DNA from: [Eubacterium] yurii subsp. margaretiae ATCC 43715
GTDB lineage: Bacteria; Bacillota; Clostridia; Peptostreptococcales; Filifactoraceae
Reading direction: 5' to 3'
DNA: 64,000 nt
Assembly: GCA_000146855.1 (NCBI GenBank)
Contig: GL405246.1
Location: 941,661-1,005,660 of the forward strand
Shown piece after piece: positions 16,982-26,527 of the stretch. The notes below the pieces were generated by a model. The model saw only the letters and a program-made list of their open reading frames with translations. It did no database searches and was not told the origin of the DNA. The translations under genes and the position numbers were made by a program. The first letter of the stretch is position 1. Every line of letters begins with the position of its first letter.

Positions 16982-17845
16982 TTAGAAATTTTTTATATAA
17001 ATACCAAGTATAAAAAATATATTTTCAAAGATTATATCGTCATTGATAAATAGAGGGAGATATTCTTTGTCAGTTTCGTATAATATCATAGTGTTTTCTT
17101 CTTTTTCAAGGCTTTTTGCAACTATTTTAAGTATTACTTTGTTAGAGTTAAGAGTCAGTTTTTCTCCATTTTCCAAGAAAAAATCACTGTAGCTGTATTT
17201 TTTGGAAGTGATAAATTGTAAATTTACTATATCTCCAACTATATCAAAATCATCTAAATAAAAGCTATCACCCTTTATAATGCTTTTTTTACACTTTTTT
17301 ATCTTATCAAATGCATGGTACATTTCAATCAGTGTTTTTATCTCTTCTTTGCTATGTTCTATAAGGTCATCACTTACAATAGATTCTTTTTTCATTGATT
17401 TGACTATCTTGTGTATATCATAGTATCTTTCTTTACTAATATCGAAGTAGTTTTCAATATTTTCCCTTGAAAATGAGCTTATTTTCAGGTATTTGCCGAA
17501 GTGTCTTATATTTGACTTTAAAGATGTAAAGTCAAATTTAAAATCCATCTTGTATTTTCTCATCTTTTCAGATAAAAATTTTTCTTCGAACTCATCTCCG
17601 TTAAAAGTCAGTAATATTTTACTTCCTAAGGTATCTGTTATAAATTGATTTATTAGATTTTTCTCATCATTTTTTATATCTTGTGATATAAGTTGGACTA
17701 TCTTACATTTCTTGTCGTTAAAGTATGTTGCATAGCTGATAACTACAATTTCGTTGTCAATAGGAGACAGTCCTGTAGTTTCTATATCTAAAAATAGTCT
17801 GTTATTTTCAAAAACATAGGGTAAAAAATATTCTTCTCTAATCAT
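16982..17845 (-). CDS. YprB-like RNase H-fold exonuclease domain protein
   Basis: 287 residues. RLFLDIETTGLSP near residue 16 is the Exo I motif (Asp, Glu) of DEDD exonucleases. LTFNGDEFEEKFL around 78-90 is a plausible Exo II region. SKERYYDIHKIVKS and a helical stretch follow, where Exo III would fall. The C-terminal third is less conserved and beta-rich. This matches the YprB/ribonuclease H-like family of Firmicutes, whose substrate is not established. It overlaps the end of the upstream HAD gene by 8 bases, so the two are translated together. Confidence 0.7.
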   Translation of the reverse strand: MIREEYFLPYVFENNRLFLDIETTGLSPIDNEIVVISYATYFNDKKCKIVQLISQDIKNDEKNLINQFITDTLGSKILLTFNGDEFEEKFLSEKMRKYKMDFKFDFTSLKSNIRHFGKYLKISSFSRENIENYFDISKERYYDIHKIVKSMKKESIVSDDLIEHSKEEIKTLIEMYHAFDKIKKCKKSIIKGDSFYLDDFDIVGDIVNLQFITSKKYSYSDFFLENGEKLTLNSNKVILKIVAKSLEKEENTMILYETDKEYLPLFINDDIIFENIFFILGIYIKNF

Positions 17846-18497
17846 TGTTTACATCCATATAGTTTGGTATTTGTAAAGGGGAGTCGACAATTATCTTTGC
17901 TCCGCTATTTAGAAGTTGCTCTCTTGAGCGGAAACCCCATGATACACATATACAGTCAAGCCCTGAGTTTTTGGCTGTTTCAATATCTACCTCACTATCG
18001 CCGAGATAGACAGAATCATTCTTGCTGATGTTCAGATTTCTTAGGGCGTATTCTACCATGTCAGCATGAGGTTTTTGACGTATCTTTTCATTTTGACCTA
18101 TGGATATATCTACATAGCCTCTGAAGAAGGTATCAACAAGATTTTTGACAAAGGCATCAGCCTTATTGGAAACTATTGCTATCTTACAGTTGTTTTCTTT
18201 GAGTATGTCAAGCATGCTAATTATATTTTCATAAGGCAAAGTACAGTCTATGAGGTGCTTGTTGTAATATGTCATAAACTCTTGCAGTATATGGTCAAAG
18301 TTTTTGTTATCTACTCCGTTTGGAACGGATAGCTCCACGAGTCTTCTTATACCGTTACCTAAGAAGCTCCTGACTTCGTCATAGGATTTTTTGCCATAGC
18401 CGTATAGCGAAAGAGCGTAGTTGATTGAGTTTTGTAAGTCAGTTACGGTATCAAGAAGAGTTCCGTCCAAGTCAAAGATAAAGTTTTTATATTTCAT
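17838..18497 (-). CDS. HAD-IA phosphatase (phosphoglycolate phosphatase/PpaX-like)
   Basis: 219 residues from ATG 18497, preceded by GGAGG; an upstream in-frame ATG lacks a site. NFIFDLDGTLLDT (nucleophile Asp in motif I), IVSNKADAF (motif II) and VYLGDSEVDIETAKNSG (motif IV) define a HAD phosphatase with a helical cap (about residues 18-85). The closest types are Gph and PpaX, which act on 2-phosphoglycolate or pyrophosphate; the substrate cannot be fixed from sequence. First gene of a two-gene operon with the exonuclease-like gene. Confidence 0.82.
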   Translation of the reverse strand: MKYKNFIFDLDGTLLDTVTDLQNSINYALSLYGYGKKSYDEVRSFLGNGIRRLVELSVPNGVDNKNFDHILQEFMTYYNKHLIDCTLPYENIISMLDILKENNCKIAIVSNKADAFVKNLVDTFFRGYVDISIGQNEKIRQKPHADMVEYALRNLNISKNDSVYLGDSEVDIETAKNSGLDCICVSWGFRSREQLLNSGAKIIVDSPLQIPNYMDVNND

Positions 18498-18731
18498 AAT
18501 AACCTCCAAAGTTGTATTAAATTTCTTAGTAGTCATAATTAATTTAAATTTTTAAATGAAATTATTGATAATATCCTTTTGATTTACTATCTTAACACTA
18601 TTATTCGTTTAATTAATATATGTCATTAAGTATCTACATATAGTGTCTAAATTTATTATAAATATTACAAAGACATATAATTATAATTCTATTTAGTTTT
18701 AATATTAGTATTTTACTATAAATCACTTGTA

Positions 18732-19601
18732 TTATGTTGTAATATCAGTGCTACTTTGTTGTGAAAAGTAGTCAAAAAGAGCAGATGAGAATATGAGGAC
18801 AATACCTATAATACTGTAAAGTCCGAGCATTTTACCAAATATTGTCACGCTGTAAAGCGATGAAAATATTACTCCGGTATAGGAGTATATACTTACCTTG
18901 CTTGCAGGTGCGTTCTTATAGCCGTATGTTAAAAATATCTGTCCCATACCTGCAAACAAACCAATGCAAAAAAGAAGCAGTGCTTCTCTCAAATCCGGTA
19001 AGACGAAGTTCATCATCATAAAAGGAAGTGAGCAGAGCGTAGAGAAAAGTGAAAAGAAAAATACAATGGTGTATGGTTTTTCGTACCTATTGGCAACTGT
19101 AAGTGCCATGTGTGACATGGCGGTAAACATTGATGAAACAAGAGAAATCATAGCCGGTATACTTTCTGAGCTGAATTTAGGTCGAACTACCAGAATTGCA
19201 CCGAAAAATGCCACGCAAATACTTATTATTTTTGCATTAGTAGGCTTCTTTCTTAATAGTATTGCAGTGAAAATACTAATAAATATTGGCGAGCTGTATT
19301 GGATGATTGATGCATCTGCAAGGTACATGTGATTTGTTGCATAAAAATAACCTGATACACTTGTAAATCCCAAAAAAGCTCTCCAAAATAGATACTTTCT
19401 ATGTTCTCTCTTTCCAAAAAAACTACCTTTTTCTTTGAGAATTATAAATGTAGAAAGAAATAAGGTTATTAAATTTCTAAAAAACATCTGCTGCATCAAG
19501 GGTATGGTAGTACCGGATAGCTTGACACAAAGTTGCATTACAGAAAAAGAAAAAGAGGACATAAGTATGAAAAATACAGCCTTTTTTAAGTTTAAAGTCA
19601 T
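18732..19601 (-). CDS. EamA/DMT family transporter
   Basis: 289 residues with about ten hydrophobic helices arranged as two EamA repeats. The first contains FRNLITLFLSTFIIL and ADASIIQYSSPIFISIFTAILL. The second contains LLLFCIGLFAGMGQIFLTYGYKNAPAS and SYTGVIFSSLYSVTIFG. It is an inner-membrane metabolite exporter of the RhaT/YdcZ-like superfamily; cargo unknown. Start ATG 19601 with AAGGGTGAT upstream. Monocistronic, divergent from the V-ATPase operon. Confidence 0.82.
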   Translation of the reverse strand: MTLNLKKAVFFILMSSFSFSVMQLCVKLSGTTIPLMQQMFFRNLITLFLSTFIILKEKGSFFGKREHRKYLFWRAFLGFTSVSGYFYATNHMYLADASIIQYSSPIFISIFTAILLRKKPTNAKIISICVAFFGAILVVRPKFSSESIPAMISLVSSMFTAMSHMALTVANRYEKPYTIVFFFSLFSTLCSLPFMMMNFVLPDLREALLLFCIGLFAGMGQIFLTYGYKNAPASKVSIYSYTGVIFSSLYSVTIFGKMLGLYSIIGIVLIFSSALFDYFSQQSSTDITT

Positions 19602-19871
19602 GAAAAATCACCCTTTGAATTTAAAAATATCAATTTGATACCGATATATTTGTGCATTTAAAATTTAGTATTACAATTTTATGTAGTAAATAATAAATTT
19701 ATATCCACTATGTAATTAAAATAGTCATAATAATTGTAGAAAATGTGTAATTAATCAAGTTAAAGATTATGATATCACAAATATTGATGTATTACAAATA
19801 TGATTTAAAGTATAATGTTTTGATATAAAGATTAATTTATGACTAAGGCATGAGATAAAAGAATGTATATT

Positions 19872-19899
19872 TTACAACTTAATCTTTGTATGGTACAAT
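19872..19899 (+). promoter_or_regulatory. Promoter of the V-ATPase operon
   Basis: TTACAA (19872-19877), 16 bases, TACAAT (19894-19899) with a TGG extension just before the -10. The rest of the 19602-19948 gap is AT-rich and shows no other feature. Confidence 0.5.
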
Positions 19900-19948
19900 T
19901 TAATGATGGTTTAAAAAAGCATTATATTAAGAAAGGAGCTTTTAATAG

Positions 19949-20251
19949 ATGGAAGACTTTATAAAAAAGATATTCGAGATTGATGACGAAGCTGAAAAAT
20001 ATGAACAGTCTCTTGAAGAAAAAAAGAAACAGTTGATACAGGACAGACAAGATAAATTAAATAAAATAGATAAAGATTATGAAGATGCAATAAAGGCTGA
20101 AAAAGAAAATCTGAATCGTAGGCTTAGTGAGATAGAAAGCTCTGATAATCTTAAGCTTGATGACTTTAGGAAAAAAGCGGAAGATATAAGAAGGATGTTT
20201 GAACAAAAAAAGGAAATGTTGATTGAAGAGTTTGCTGATTCCCTTTTATAA
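19949..20251 (+). CDS. ntpF: V/A-type ATPase subunit G/H (peripheral stalk)
   Basis: 100 residues, nearly all charged heptad-type coiled coil (EKKKQLIQDRQDKLNKIDK and similar), the expected shape of the G/H stalk subunit that pairs with subunit E. It is the first gene of the operon, as in E. hirae ntp. RBS AAAGGAG with 10-base spacing. Assignment rests on position and coiled-coil character; sequence conservation in this subunit is low. Confidence 0.7.
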   Translation: MEDFIKKIFEIDDEAEKYEQSLEEKKKQLIQDRQDKLNKIDKDYEDAIKAEKENLNRRLSEIESSDNLKLDDFRKKAEDIRRMFEQKKEMLIEEFADSLL

Positions 20252-20263
20252 GGTGGTGAATAG

Positions 20264-21289
20264 ATGTCAGGTTTTAACGCACTCAATGCAAAGATAGGTG
20301 TATTGAGAAAGGGACTGTTTAACAGTTCAGATTACGAAAAAATCTTGTCATTTGACAAGAGGGAAGATCTAGTTGGATATATTAAGGAAAATCCCATATA
20401 TAAAGATGAGATGCTAAAAATGTACCAAGAGGTCGTAACTTACAGATATGCTACAGAGTTTATGGTTAAAAAGACGGAGGTCGATATTTTCAGAAAACTC
20501 GAGCATTTTTTATTTGGAGAGGATAAAAAACTGCTTTCAGCTATGTTGGTAAGATATGAGTTTGAAGATATTAAGCTTATATTGAGAAGCATAGTGGAAA
20601 AAGAAAATTTAGACCTTGAAAAAGATACTTTGATGTATGGTATGGAAAATCATGTGGACTATGATAGACTATACAGATGCGACTCAATTGGACAGGCTCT
20701 TGATCTGCTTAAAAATACGGCCTTTAAGAGGGCATTTTTTGGATTGGCAGATGAGGATATGTTGAGGCTACACTTCCATGTTGAGATGAACCTTGATAAC
20801 TTGTATTTTGCCATGGTGAAAAAAGCTTATGTGAAGCTTAAGGCTGTGGATAGGAAGATAGTTGAAGATTATTACACTTCTCTTGTTGATGCGATAAACA
20901 TCCAGTGGATAATAAGGGCAAAAAAATACTATAATCTCTCTAATGAAGAGATATTCAACTATTGTGTAAGATTTGGGAAATATATCAAGGGAGAGTTTTT
21001 AAAAGAATTGGTATACAGTACCGGTGTGGACGATGTAATACAAAAGATAAGTGATACAAAACTAAATAAACTTTTTTCGGGTGAAGGTTCAAGTGCGTAT
21101 AGAGATATGCAGGCAAGAGCCTATGTAAGACAACTTAATCATCTTAAAAGTTATCAAGATTCAATTTCCACTTTTTTGAAGTTTATAATACAATTACTGA
21201 TTCAAAATGAGAATCTTGTGAGAATATCTGAATCTAAAAAATATGAATTACCTAAGGAGGAAATAAAAAAATATTTAATAACTACTTAA
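20264..21289 (+). CDS. ntpC: V/A-type ATPase subunit C
   Basis: 341 residues, helical, no membrane segment. Sequence features fit the AhaC/NtpC family: NAKIGVLRKGL at the start, YEFEDIKLILRSIVEKENL and DAINIQWIIRAKKYYNLSNEEI in the middle. Subunit C is the cap that joins the central rotor shaft to the proteolipid ring. RBS GGTGG/AGGTGG before ATG 20264, 12 bp after the stalk gene. In E. hirae ntpC lies after ntpE; here it comes before ntpI. Confidence 0.85.
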   Translation: MSGFNALNAKIGVLRKGLFNSSDYEKILSFDKREDLVGYIKENPIYKDEMLKMYQEVVTYRYATEFMVKKTEVDIFRKLEHFLFGEDKKLLSAMLVRYEFEDIKLILRSIVEKENLDLEKDTLMYGMENHVDYDRLYRCDSIGQALDLLKNTAFKRAFFGLADEDMLRLHFHVEMNLDNLYFAMVKKAYVKLKAVDRKIVEDYYTSLVDAINIQWIIRAKKYYNLSNEEIFNYCVRFGKYIKGEFLKELVYSTGVDDVIQKISDTKLNKLFSGEGSSAYRDMQARAYVRQLNHLKSYQDSISTFLKFIIQLLIQNENLVRISESKKYELPKEEIKKYLITT

Positions 21290-21325
21290 AAATGCCGGTT
21301 TTAAACTTGTAGAAGGAGGTGTAAA

Positions 21326-23326
21326 ATGGCGGTAGAAAAAATGAGGATGATGAATCTTGCAATGTTGAAAAAGGATGCACACGACATACTTGAAGAGATA
21401 GTGTTGGACGGTTCTTTTCATATTACAAATTCATCGAATTCGCCAAATTTTACCTTGAGATATATGGACTCTCAGATTTCTAAATTCAGGGAAATGGGAA
21501 TAGATATAGGCAGAGTTTTACCCTATAACGGAGATAAGATATTTAAGAAGAAAAAATATAAAGACTTGCTTGAGCAGATGTTTGAATTTTTTGAAATTAA
21601 TGAAGAAAATTTAAAACTCGAGACCTTTAAATATGTAGATTACCATGAGAAGTTGAAGGTCTTGGACGAGCTTTCTCAAAAGATGTTGGAAATTAAAAAC
21701 AGGGAAGAGGCTAATAGATTTTCTAGATCAAAGATAAAGATATTGCTTAAGGCAGTAAAGTATTTTAACGACAGTGATGTAAATGTTTCAAGGTTTACGA
21801 ATCTTCACCATATCAATATGGATATAGGAGAAATAAGCAAGAGTGCTTGGATGAAACTCAAGGCAAACTATGAAAATATAAAGGCTTTGGTAATACATCT
21901 TGACAGCAATAGTTTCGGTGAGACAGTAATGGTATTTACACCTAAGATATATGAAGATGATACACTGCACTTACTTCGCTCGATGTCTTTCAACGAAATT
22001 GAATTTCCAAATGTAGATTTTTCATTCAAAGATTTGATAAGTAGTAAGATGATTCAACTCAATGACTTGGAAAAAGAACAGGATGAGATTAAGAAGGAAA
22101 AAGAAGTTTTCAAAGAGACTTATATGCAGGAAATACTGTCTTTATATTACAGGTATAAGATAATTGAGAAGATAGAGATTGTGGAATCTCATATGGTAAT
22201 GAGTAAGAATTTTGCAATGCTCAGCGGATTTGTACCAGAATCTAAAACTGCTCTACTTAAAAGTAAGATTGAAAAGATATCTTCTGATGCCATTGTGATG
22301 TTCAACGACAGTGAAGACGTACCTGAGATGTTTAAAATACCTACTATGCTTAGGAACAATACGATAATAAGACCTTTTGAGGCACTTGTAAAGATGTATT
22401 CCGTGCCTAATTATAAGGAGTTGGATCCCACTCCGTTTTTTGCCTTAACGTATTTGATACTTTTTGGTATGATGTTTGGTGATATAGGACAGGGACTTGT
22501 ATTTGTGATTGCAGGTACTCTACTTACTTCCAAGATAGGTTCTATTGCTAAGATAGTGCAAAGAATAGGTATTTCTTCGATGATTTTCGGAGTATTTTAT
22601 GGAAGTATATTCGGCATGGAGGAACTGATACCGGCACTTTTGATAAGACCTATGGAAAATATCAATACTATACTTTTGGTAAGTATAGGAATAGGTGTAG
22701 TTTTTATGACTATTTCCTATTTTATAGGATTTTATAATCTTAAGCTTAGAAAAGAATATGCAAAACTCTATTTTGATAAGAACGGAATTGCCGGTTTTGT
22801 CTTTTATATAGGATTTTTGCTTTTGCTTGTAAATATTGCTTATTTAGGTGGCAAGGTAGATGTCAACGTATCTTCAATGCTTACTATAATAAGTGTGGCA
22901 ATGATGATAATAACTTCGGTATTTATGTTTATGAAACCGAAGTTGGCAGAGAAATTTGAAGAAAATTCGCCTACAGACTCTGTTCACAAGGAAGAGTTTT
23001 CTCCGGTTGAAAGCGGATTTGAGCTTTTTGAGACAGTAATGGGATTTTTCTCAAACACACTTTCTTTTATAAGAGTTGGGGCGTTTGCTATTAACCACGT
23101 TGGGCTATTCATGGCTTTTCATGCTCTTGGTCAGATGATAGGTAATAGCATAGGTAATGTGCTAATGATAGTGCTTGGTAATATTGTCATACTTGTACTT
23201 GAAGGACTCATTGTCTTTATTCAAGCTATAAGATTGCAGTACTATGAGCTTTTCAGTAAGTATTTTACAGGAGAGGGTATTGATTACGATCCTATCCATG
23301 TTGAAATAAAAAGTGAAAATAATTAA
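21326..23326 (+). CDS. ntpI: V/A-type ATPase subunit I (a-subunit)
   Basis: 666 residues. The first half is a soluble coiled-coil arm; the second (from about residue 360) has seven or so membrane helices. Diagnostic segments include TPFFALTYLILFGMMFGDIG, GVFYGSIFGMEE, and FFSNTLSFIRVGAFAINHVG with the essential Arg of the ion half-channel. It ends QAIRLQYYELFSKYF, as in the family. It forms the stator ion channel opposite the K ring. RBS AAGGAGGTG. Confidence 0.93.
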   Translation: MAVEKMRMMNLAMLKKDAHDILEEIVLDGSFHITNSSNSPNFTLRYMDSQISKFREMGIDIGRVLPYNGDKIFKKKKYKDLLEQMFEFFEINEENLKLETFKYVDYHEKLKVLDELSQKMLEIKNREEANRFSRSKIKILLKAVKYFNDSDVNVSRFTNLHHINMDIGEISKSAWMKLKANYENIKALVIHLDSNSFGETVMVFTPKIYEDDTLHLLRSMSFNEIEFPNVDFSFKDLISSKMIQLNDLEKEQDEIKKEKEVFKETYMQEILSLYYRYKIIEKIEIVESHMVMSKNFAMLSGFVPESKTALLKSKIEKISSDAIVMFNDSEDVPEMFKIPTMLRNNTIIRPFEALVKMYSVPNYKELDPTPFFALTYLILFGMMFGDIGQGLVFVIAGTLLTSKIGSIAKIVQRIGISSMIFGVFYGSIFGMEELIPALLIRPMENINTILLVSIGIGVVFMTISYFIGFYNLKLRKEYAKLYFDKNGIAGFVFYIGFLLLLVNIAYLGGKVDVNVSSMLTIISVAMMIITSVFMFMKPKLAEKFEENSPTDSVHKEEFSPVESGFELFETVMGFFSNTLSFIRVGAFAINHVGLFMAFHALGQMIGNSIGNVLMIVLGNIVILVLEGLIVFIQAIRLQYYELFSKYFTGEGIDYDPIHVEIKSENN

Positions 23327-23353
23327 TTTATTTATTTTATTAGGAGGCAAATA

Positions 23354-23776
23354 ATGAGAGTATCATTGATATTGGTAACTTTAGGAATATTGGCTACAGT
23401 TTTTAGCGGAGTTATAATTATGAAAAAAGGAAAGAAAGTTTCAAAGTCAGGAATGAGAAAAGCAATAATTTCAAATGTACTTGCTGTTGCAGGACTTTTC
23501 CTTGTAGGTCTAGTGCCTGATATTGCCTTTGCAGATTCAGCAGCAAATACTGCTGCAAATTCAGCTTCAGGACTTGGATATTTGGCTGCTGCCTTGTCTA
23601 CAGGACTTGCTGCAATAGGTGCAGGAATAGGTGTTGGTCAAGCGGGTTCTGCTGCAATAGGTGCTATATCAGAAGATTCATCAATACTTGGTAAGACACT
23701 TATCATACTTGGTCTTGCAGAAGGTGTGGCAATATACGGACTTGTAATTTCAATAATGATAATACAAAGATTATAA
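23354..23776 (+). CDS. ntpK: V/A-type ATPase subunit K (proteolipid)
   Basis: 140 residues. An N-terminal hydrophobic region (two helices, about 3-22 and 38-58) precedes a single proteolipid hairpin from about 72. The first helix ends AGIGVGQAGSAAIGAISED and the second holds the ion-binding Glu in ILGLAEGVAIYG. The hairpin Gln and the Glu-Gly-Val context suggest Na+ coordination as in other clostridial rings, but this is inference. Subunits oligomerise into the rotating membrane ring. RBS TAGGAGG. Confidence 0.9.
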   Translation: MRVSLILVTLGILATVFSGVIIMKKGKKVSKSGMRKAIISNVLAVAGLFLVGLVPDIAFADSAANTAANSASGLGYLAAALSTGLAAIGAGIGVGQAGSAAIGAISEDSSILGKTLIILGLAEGVAIYGLVISIMIIQRL

Positions 23777-23794
23777 TTAATATAAGGAGTAATT

Positions 23795-24103
23795 ATGATA
23801 AGCTACCTTATTTCAGATAACAGAGATACTTTGGTAGGCATGAGACTTGCCGGTATAACGGGAGTATTGCTTCGTGAGAGAGATGAGATGCTCAAGGAGT
23901 TTAACAGATGTCTAAATGATAAGAACATCGGGATATTGATTCTTACTGAAAAAGTATTCGACTTGTTGCACGATGAAGTAATGCAGGTGAAGGTCAAGTC
24001 TAAATTTCCATTGATAGTTGAAATACCTGATAGATTTGGACTTAAGAGAGATGAGGACTTTATCACTAAACACATCAACGAGTCGATAGGAGTAAATATT
24101 TAA
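23795..24103 (+). CDS. ntpG: V/A-type ATPase subunit F
   Basis: 102 residues: MISYLISDNRDTLVGMRLAG, then ILILTEKVFDLL and FPLIVEIPDRFG, the Rossmann-like pattern of the F (NtpG) rotor subunit that binds D. RBS AAGGAG. It lies directly after K and before E, whereas in E. hirae it follows C. Confidence 0.85.
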   Translation: MISYLISDNRDTLVGMRLAGITGVLLRERDEMLKEFNRCLNDKNIGILILTEKVFDLLHDEVMQVKVKSKFPLIVEIPDRFGLKRDEDFITKHINESIGVNI

Positions 24104-24124
24104 TATAGATAAAGGGGGGATAAT

Positions 24125-24724
24125 GTGATAACTATTGATGACAAGATATTAAGTTTCCAAAAGATAATTAACGAAGATATCAGCGAAAAGGCTCAAAAAG
24201 AAATAGATGAGTATGTATTGGAGACTGATAAAATGGTCTCAAAATACAAAGAAAAAAAATATGACGAGATAAACAGGATAAAAAGAGAGTACAAATCAAG
24301 ACTTGACAGCAAAAGTGAATCAATGCACTCTAAAATGGAAAAAGAAGGACAGGATATTCTTTTAAGTACAAATAAAGCAATATATGAAGAGTTTTTTAAA
24401 GGCTTGAAAGAAAAGTTAAAAGAAAAATATTCCTCACAAAAAGGCGAACAATATCTTGAAAATACACTTTTAAAAATAAAGGACAGCCTAAAAAATAATG
24501 ATACTGTTTATCTATATGACGCTAGCTATGACAGAGATAGAGCCATAGTCGAAAGAATACTGCCTAATATCAGTATAGATGTATCAAAAAATATAAAACT
24601 CGGAGGTTTTGAGGTGGAAAATTCCGAAAAAACTTGCAGAATAAATTACTCATTAGACAGCATTATAAGTGAAGAATATACAAATATACTGACTAAACTC
24701 AAGAAAGAATTGGACATTATATAA
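24125..24724 (+). CDS. ntpE: V/A-type ATPase subunit E
   Basis: 199 residues with a GTG start placed 5-6 bases after AAAGGGGGGA. The N-terminal half is a long charged coiled coil (YKEKKYDEINRIKREYKSRL), the C-terminal half a small globular domain with KLGGFEVENSEKTCRINYS, the usual E-subunit ending. It forms the peripheral stalk with the G/H subunit. No ATG is available in a better position. Confidence 0.82.
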   Translation: MITIDDKILSFQKIINEDISEKAQKEIDEYVLETDKMVSKYKEKKYDEINRIKREYKSRLDSKSESMHSKMEKEGQDILLSTNKAIYEEFFKGLKEKLKEKYSSQKGEQYLENTLLKIKDSLKNNDTVYLYDASYDRDRAIVERILPNISIDVSKNIKLGGFEVENSEKTCRINYSLDSIISEEYTNILTKLKKELDII

Positions 24725-24739
24725 GAGTAAGGGGGAACT

Positions 24740-26515
24740 ATGGTAGGTTTACCTAAAATAACAGATATTAACGGACCTGTCGTAAAAGCGGACAATATGA
24801 GTATCTATAAGGTAAGAGATATGGTAATAGTCGGCGATATGAAACTGATAGGCGAGATAATATCTATAGATGAAGATGTAGCTACTATTCAGGTGTATGA
24901 AGAAACACAGGGACTGAAAGTCGGCGAAAGCATACAAAGTACAGGAATGCCTCTTTCTGTGACGTTGGGACCTGGAATTATAGGCAATATATTTGACGGT
25001 ATACAAAGACCGCTTCAAAGAATATATGATATGACCGGAGACTTTATTGCAGAAGGTATAGGACTTATATCAATAGATAAGGAAAAAATATGGGATGTTG
25101 AAATTCTGGCAAGAGCTGGGGACAAATTAACTGCCGGACAGATTTTTGCCACTGTTCAAGAGACAAGTTTCATCAATCACAAGGTGACAGTACCACCAAA
25201 TATAAGCGGAACTGTAACAGAAGTCTTACCTTCCGGAAAGTACAGCATAGATACTGAGGTTTTGACCTTAGTTGATGAAAATAATCAGACACATAAACTG
25301 AAATTATACCACACATGGCCAGTCAGAGTGCCAAGACCTGTAAAGACAAGAATGCCTATATCAAAGCCGCTAATTACAGGACAAAGGGTAATAGATGTAT
25401 TCTTTCCTATAGCAAAGGGCGGAACATCAGCCTTACCCGGAGGTTTCGGTACAGGAAAGACTATGACACAACATCAGCTTGCCAAGTGGTCAGATGCAGA
25501 TATAATCGTATATATCGGATGTGGTGAGCGTGGAAATGAAATGACAGATGTTTTGGAAGAGTTTCCGAAATTGATAGATCCTAGAACAGGCAAGCCACTT
25601 ATGGAAAGGACTATACTGATTGCAAATACGTCTAACATGCCGGTTGCAGCTCGGGAGGCGTCAATATATACAGGTATTACTATAGCTGAATATTACAGAG
25701 ATATGGGTTACCATGTGGCGATAATGGCAGACTCCACATCAAGATGGGCTGAGGCACTTAGAGAAATCTCAGGTAGACTTGAAGAAATGCCTGCTGAAGA
25801 AGGCTATCCTGCATATCTGCCATCTAGGATTGCACAGTTTTATGAGAGAGCTGGATACGTCAAGACACTGTCTCAAAATGACGGCTCTATTACGGTAATA
25901 GGTGCGGTATCTCCACCAGGGGGAGACTTTTCTGAGCCTGTTACTGAAAATACAAAGAGATTTGTTACTGCGTTTATAGGCTTAGACAAAAACCTAGCAT
26001 ATATAAGACACTATCCTGCAGTGAATTATCTTACAAGCTACAGCGGATATACTGCAATGATTAAGGAGTATTATGATGACAATATATCTCCTGAACTTCT
26101 CAAACTTAGAGCCAAGATGATGACATTATTGTCTGAAGATGACAAGCTTAATCAGATAGTTCAACTTGTTGGCGAGGATGTATTGCCAAACGATCAGAGA
26201 ATATTGATAGAGATGGCTAAGGTATTAAAAAAAGGATTTTTGCAACAAAATGCTATGCACGAAGTCGATTCGTATGTACCTTTGGATAAACAATATAAGA
26301 TGTTACAGGTAATAGATAATCTTTATGACAGTGCTGAAAAAGCTGTAAAAAAACAAATAGCTCTGACAAAAATTAAAAATGATGACTTATTTGAAGAAGT
26401 TATCAAGATGAAATACAATATTCCTAATGAAAATTATGATGAAAAATTTGAAGAGTTGAATAAAAAAATTAAAGATTATTTTTTGAAATTGACGGAAAAT
26501 AATGAGCAAGAGTAG
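24740..26515 (+). CDS. ntpA: V/A-type ATPase catalytic subunit A
   Basis: 591 residues. Walker A GGFGTGKT at about 234-241, followed by [48 protein letters not shown] (Walker B region and the catalytic neighbourhood) and the non-homologous insertion region at about 115-190 that separates A from F1-beta. It hydrolyses or makes ATP at the A/B interface. RBS AAGGGGGA. Length and motifs are complete. Confidence 0.96.
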   Translation: MVGLPKITDINGPVVKADNMSIYKVRDMVIVGDMKLIGEIISIDEDVATIQVYEETQGLKVGESIQSTGMPLSVTLGPGIIGNIFDGIQRPLQRIYDMTGDFIAEGIGLISIDKEKIWDVEILARAGDKLTAGQIFATVQETSFINHKVTVPPNISGTVTEVLPSGKYSIDTEVLTLVDENNQTHKLKLYHTWPVRVPRPVKTRMPISKPLITGQRVIDVFFPIAKGGTSALPGGFGTGKTMTQHQLAKWSDADIIVYIGCGERGNEMTDVLEEFPKLIDPRTGKPLMERTILIANTSNMPVAAREASIYTGITIAEYYRDMGYHVAIMADSTSRWAEALREISGRLEEMPAEEGYPAYLPSRIAQFYERAGYVKTLSQNDGSITVIGAVSPPGGDFSEPVTENTKRFVTAFIGLDKNLAYIRHYPAVNYLTSYSGYTAMIKEYYDDNISPELLKLRAKMMTLLSEDDKLNQIVQLVGEDVLPNDQRILIEMAKVLKKGFLQQNAMHEVDSYVPLDKQYKMLQVIDNLYDSAEKAVKKQIALTKIKNDDLFEEVIKMKYNIPNENYDEKFEELNKKIKDYFLKLTENNEQE

Positions 26516-26527
26516 TCGGAGGTGGCT

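Noticed and set aside
24740..26515. Walker A GGFGTGKT of V-ATPase subunit A instead of GPFGxGKT
   Set aside because: I considered it a missing key residue, but this form is, to my recollection, common in clostridial and related V-ATPases and keeps Lys and Thr.
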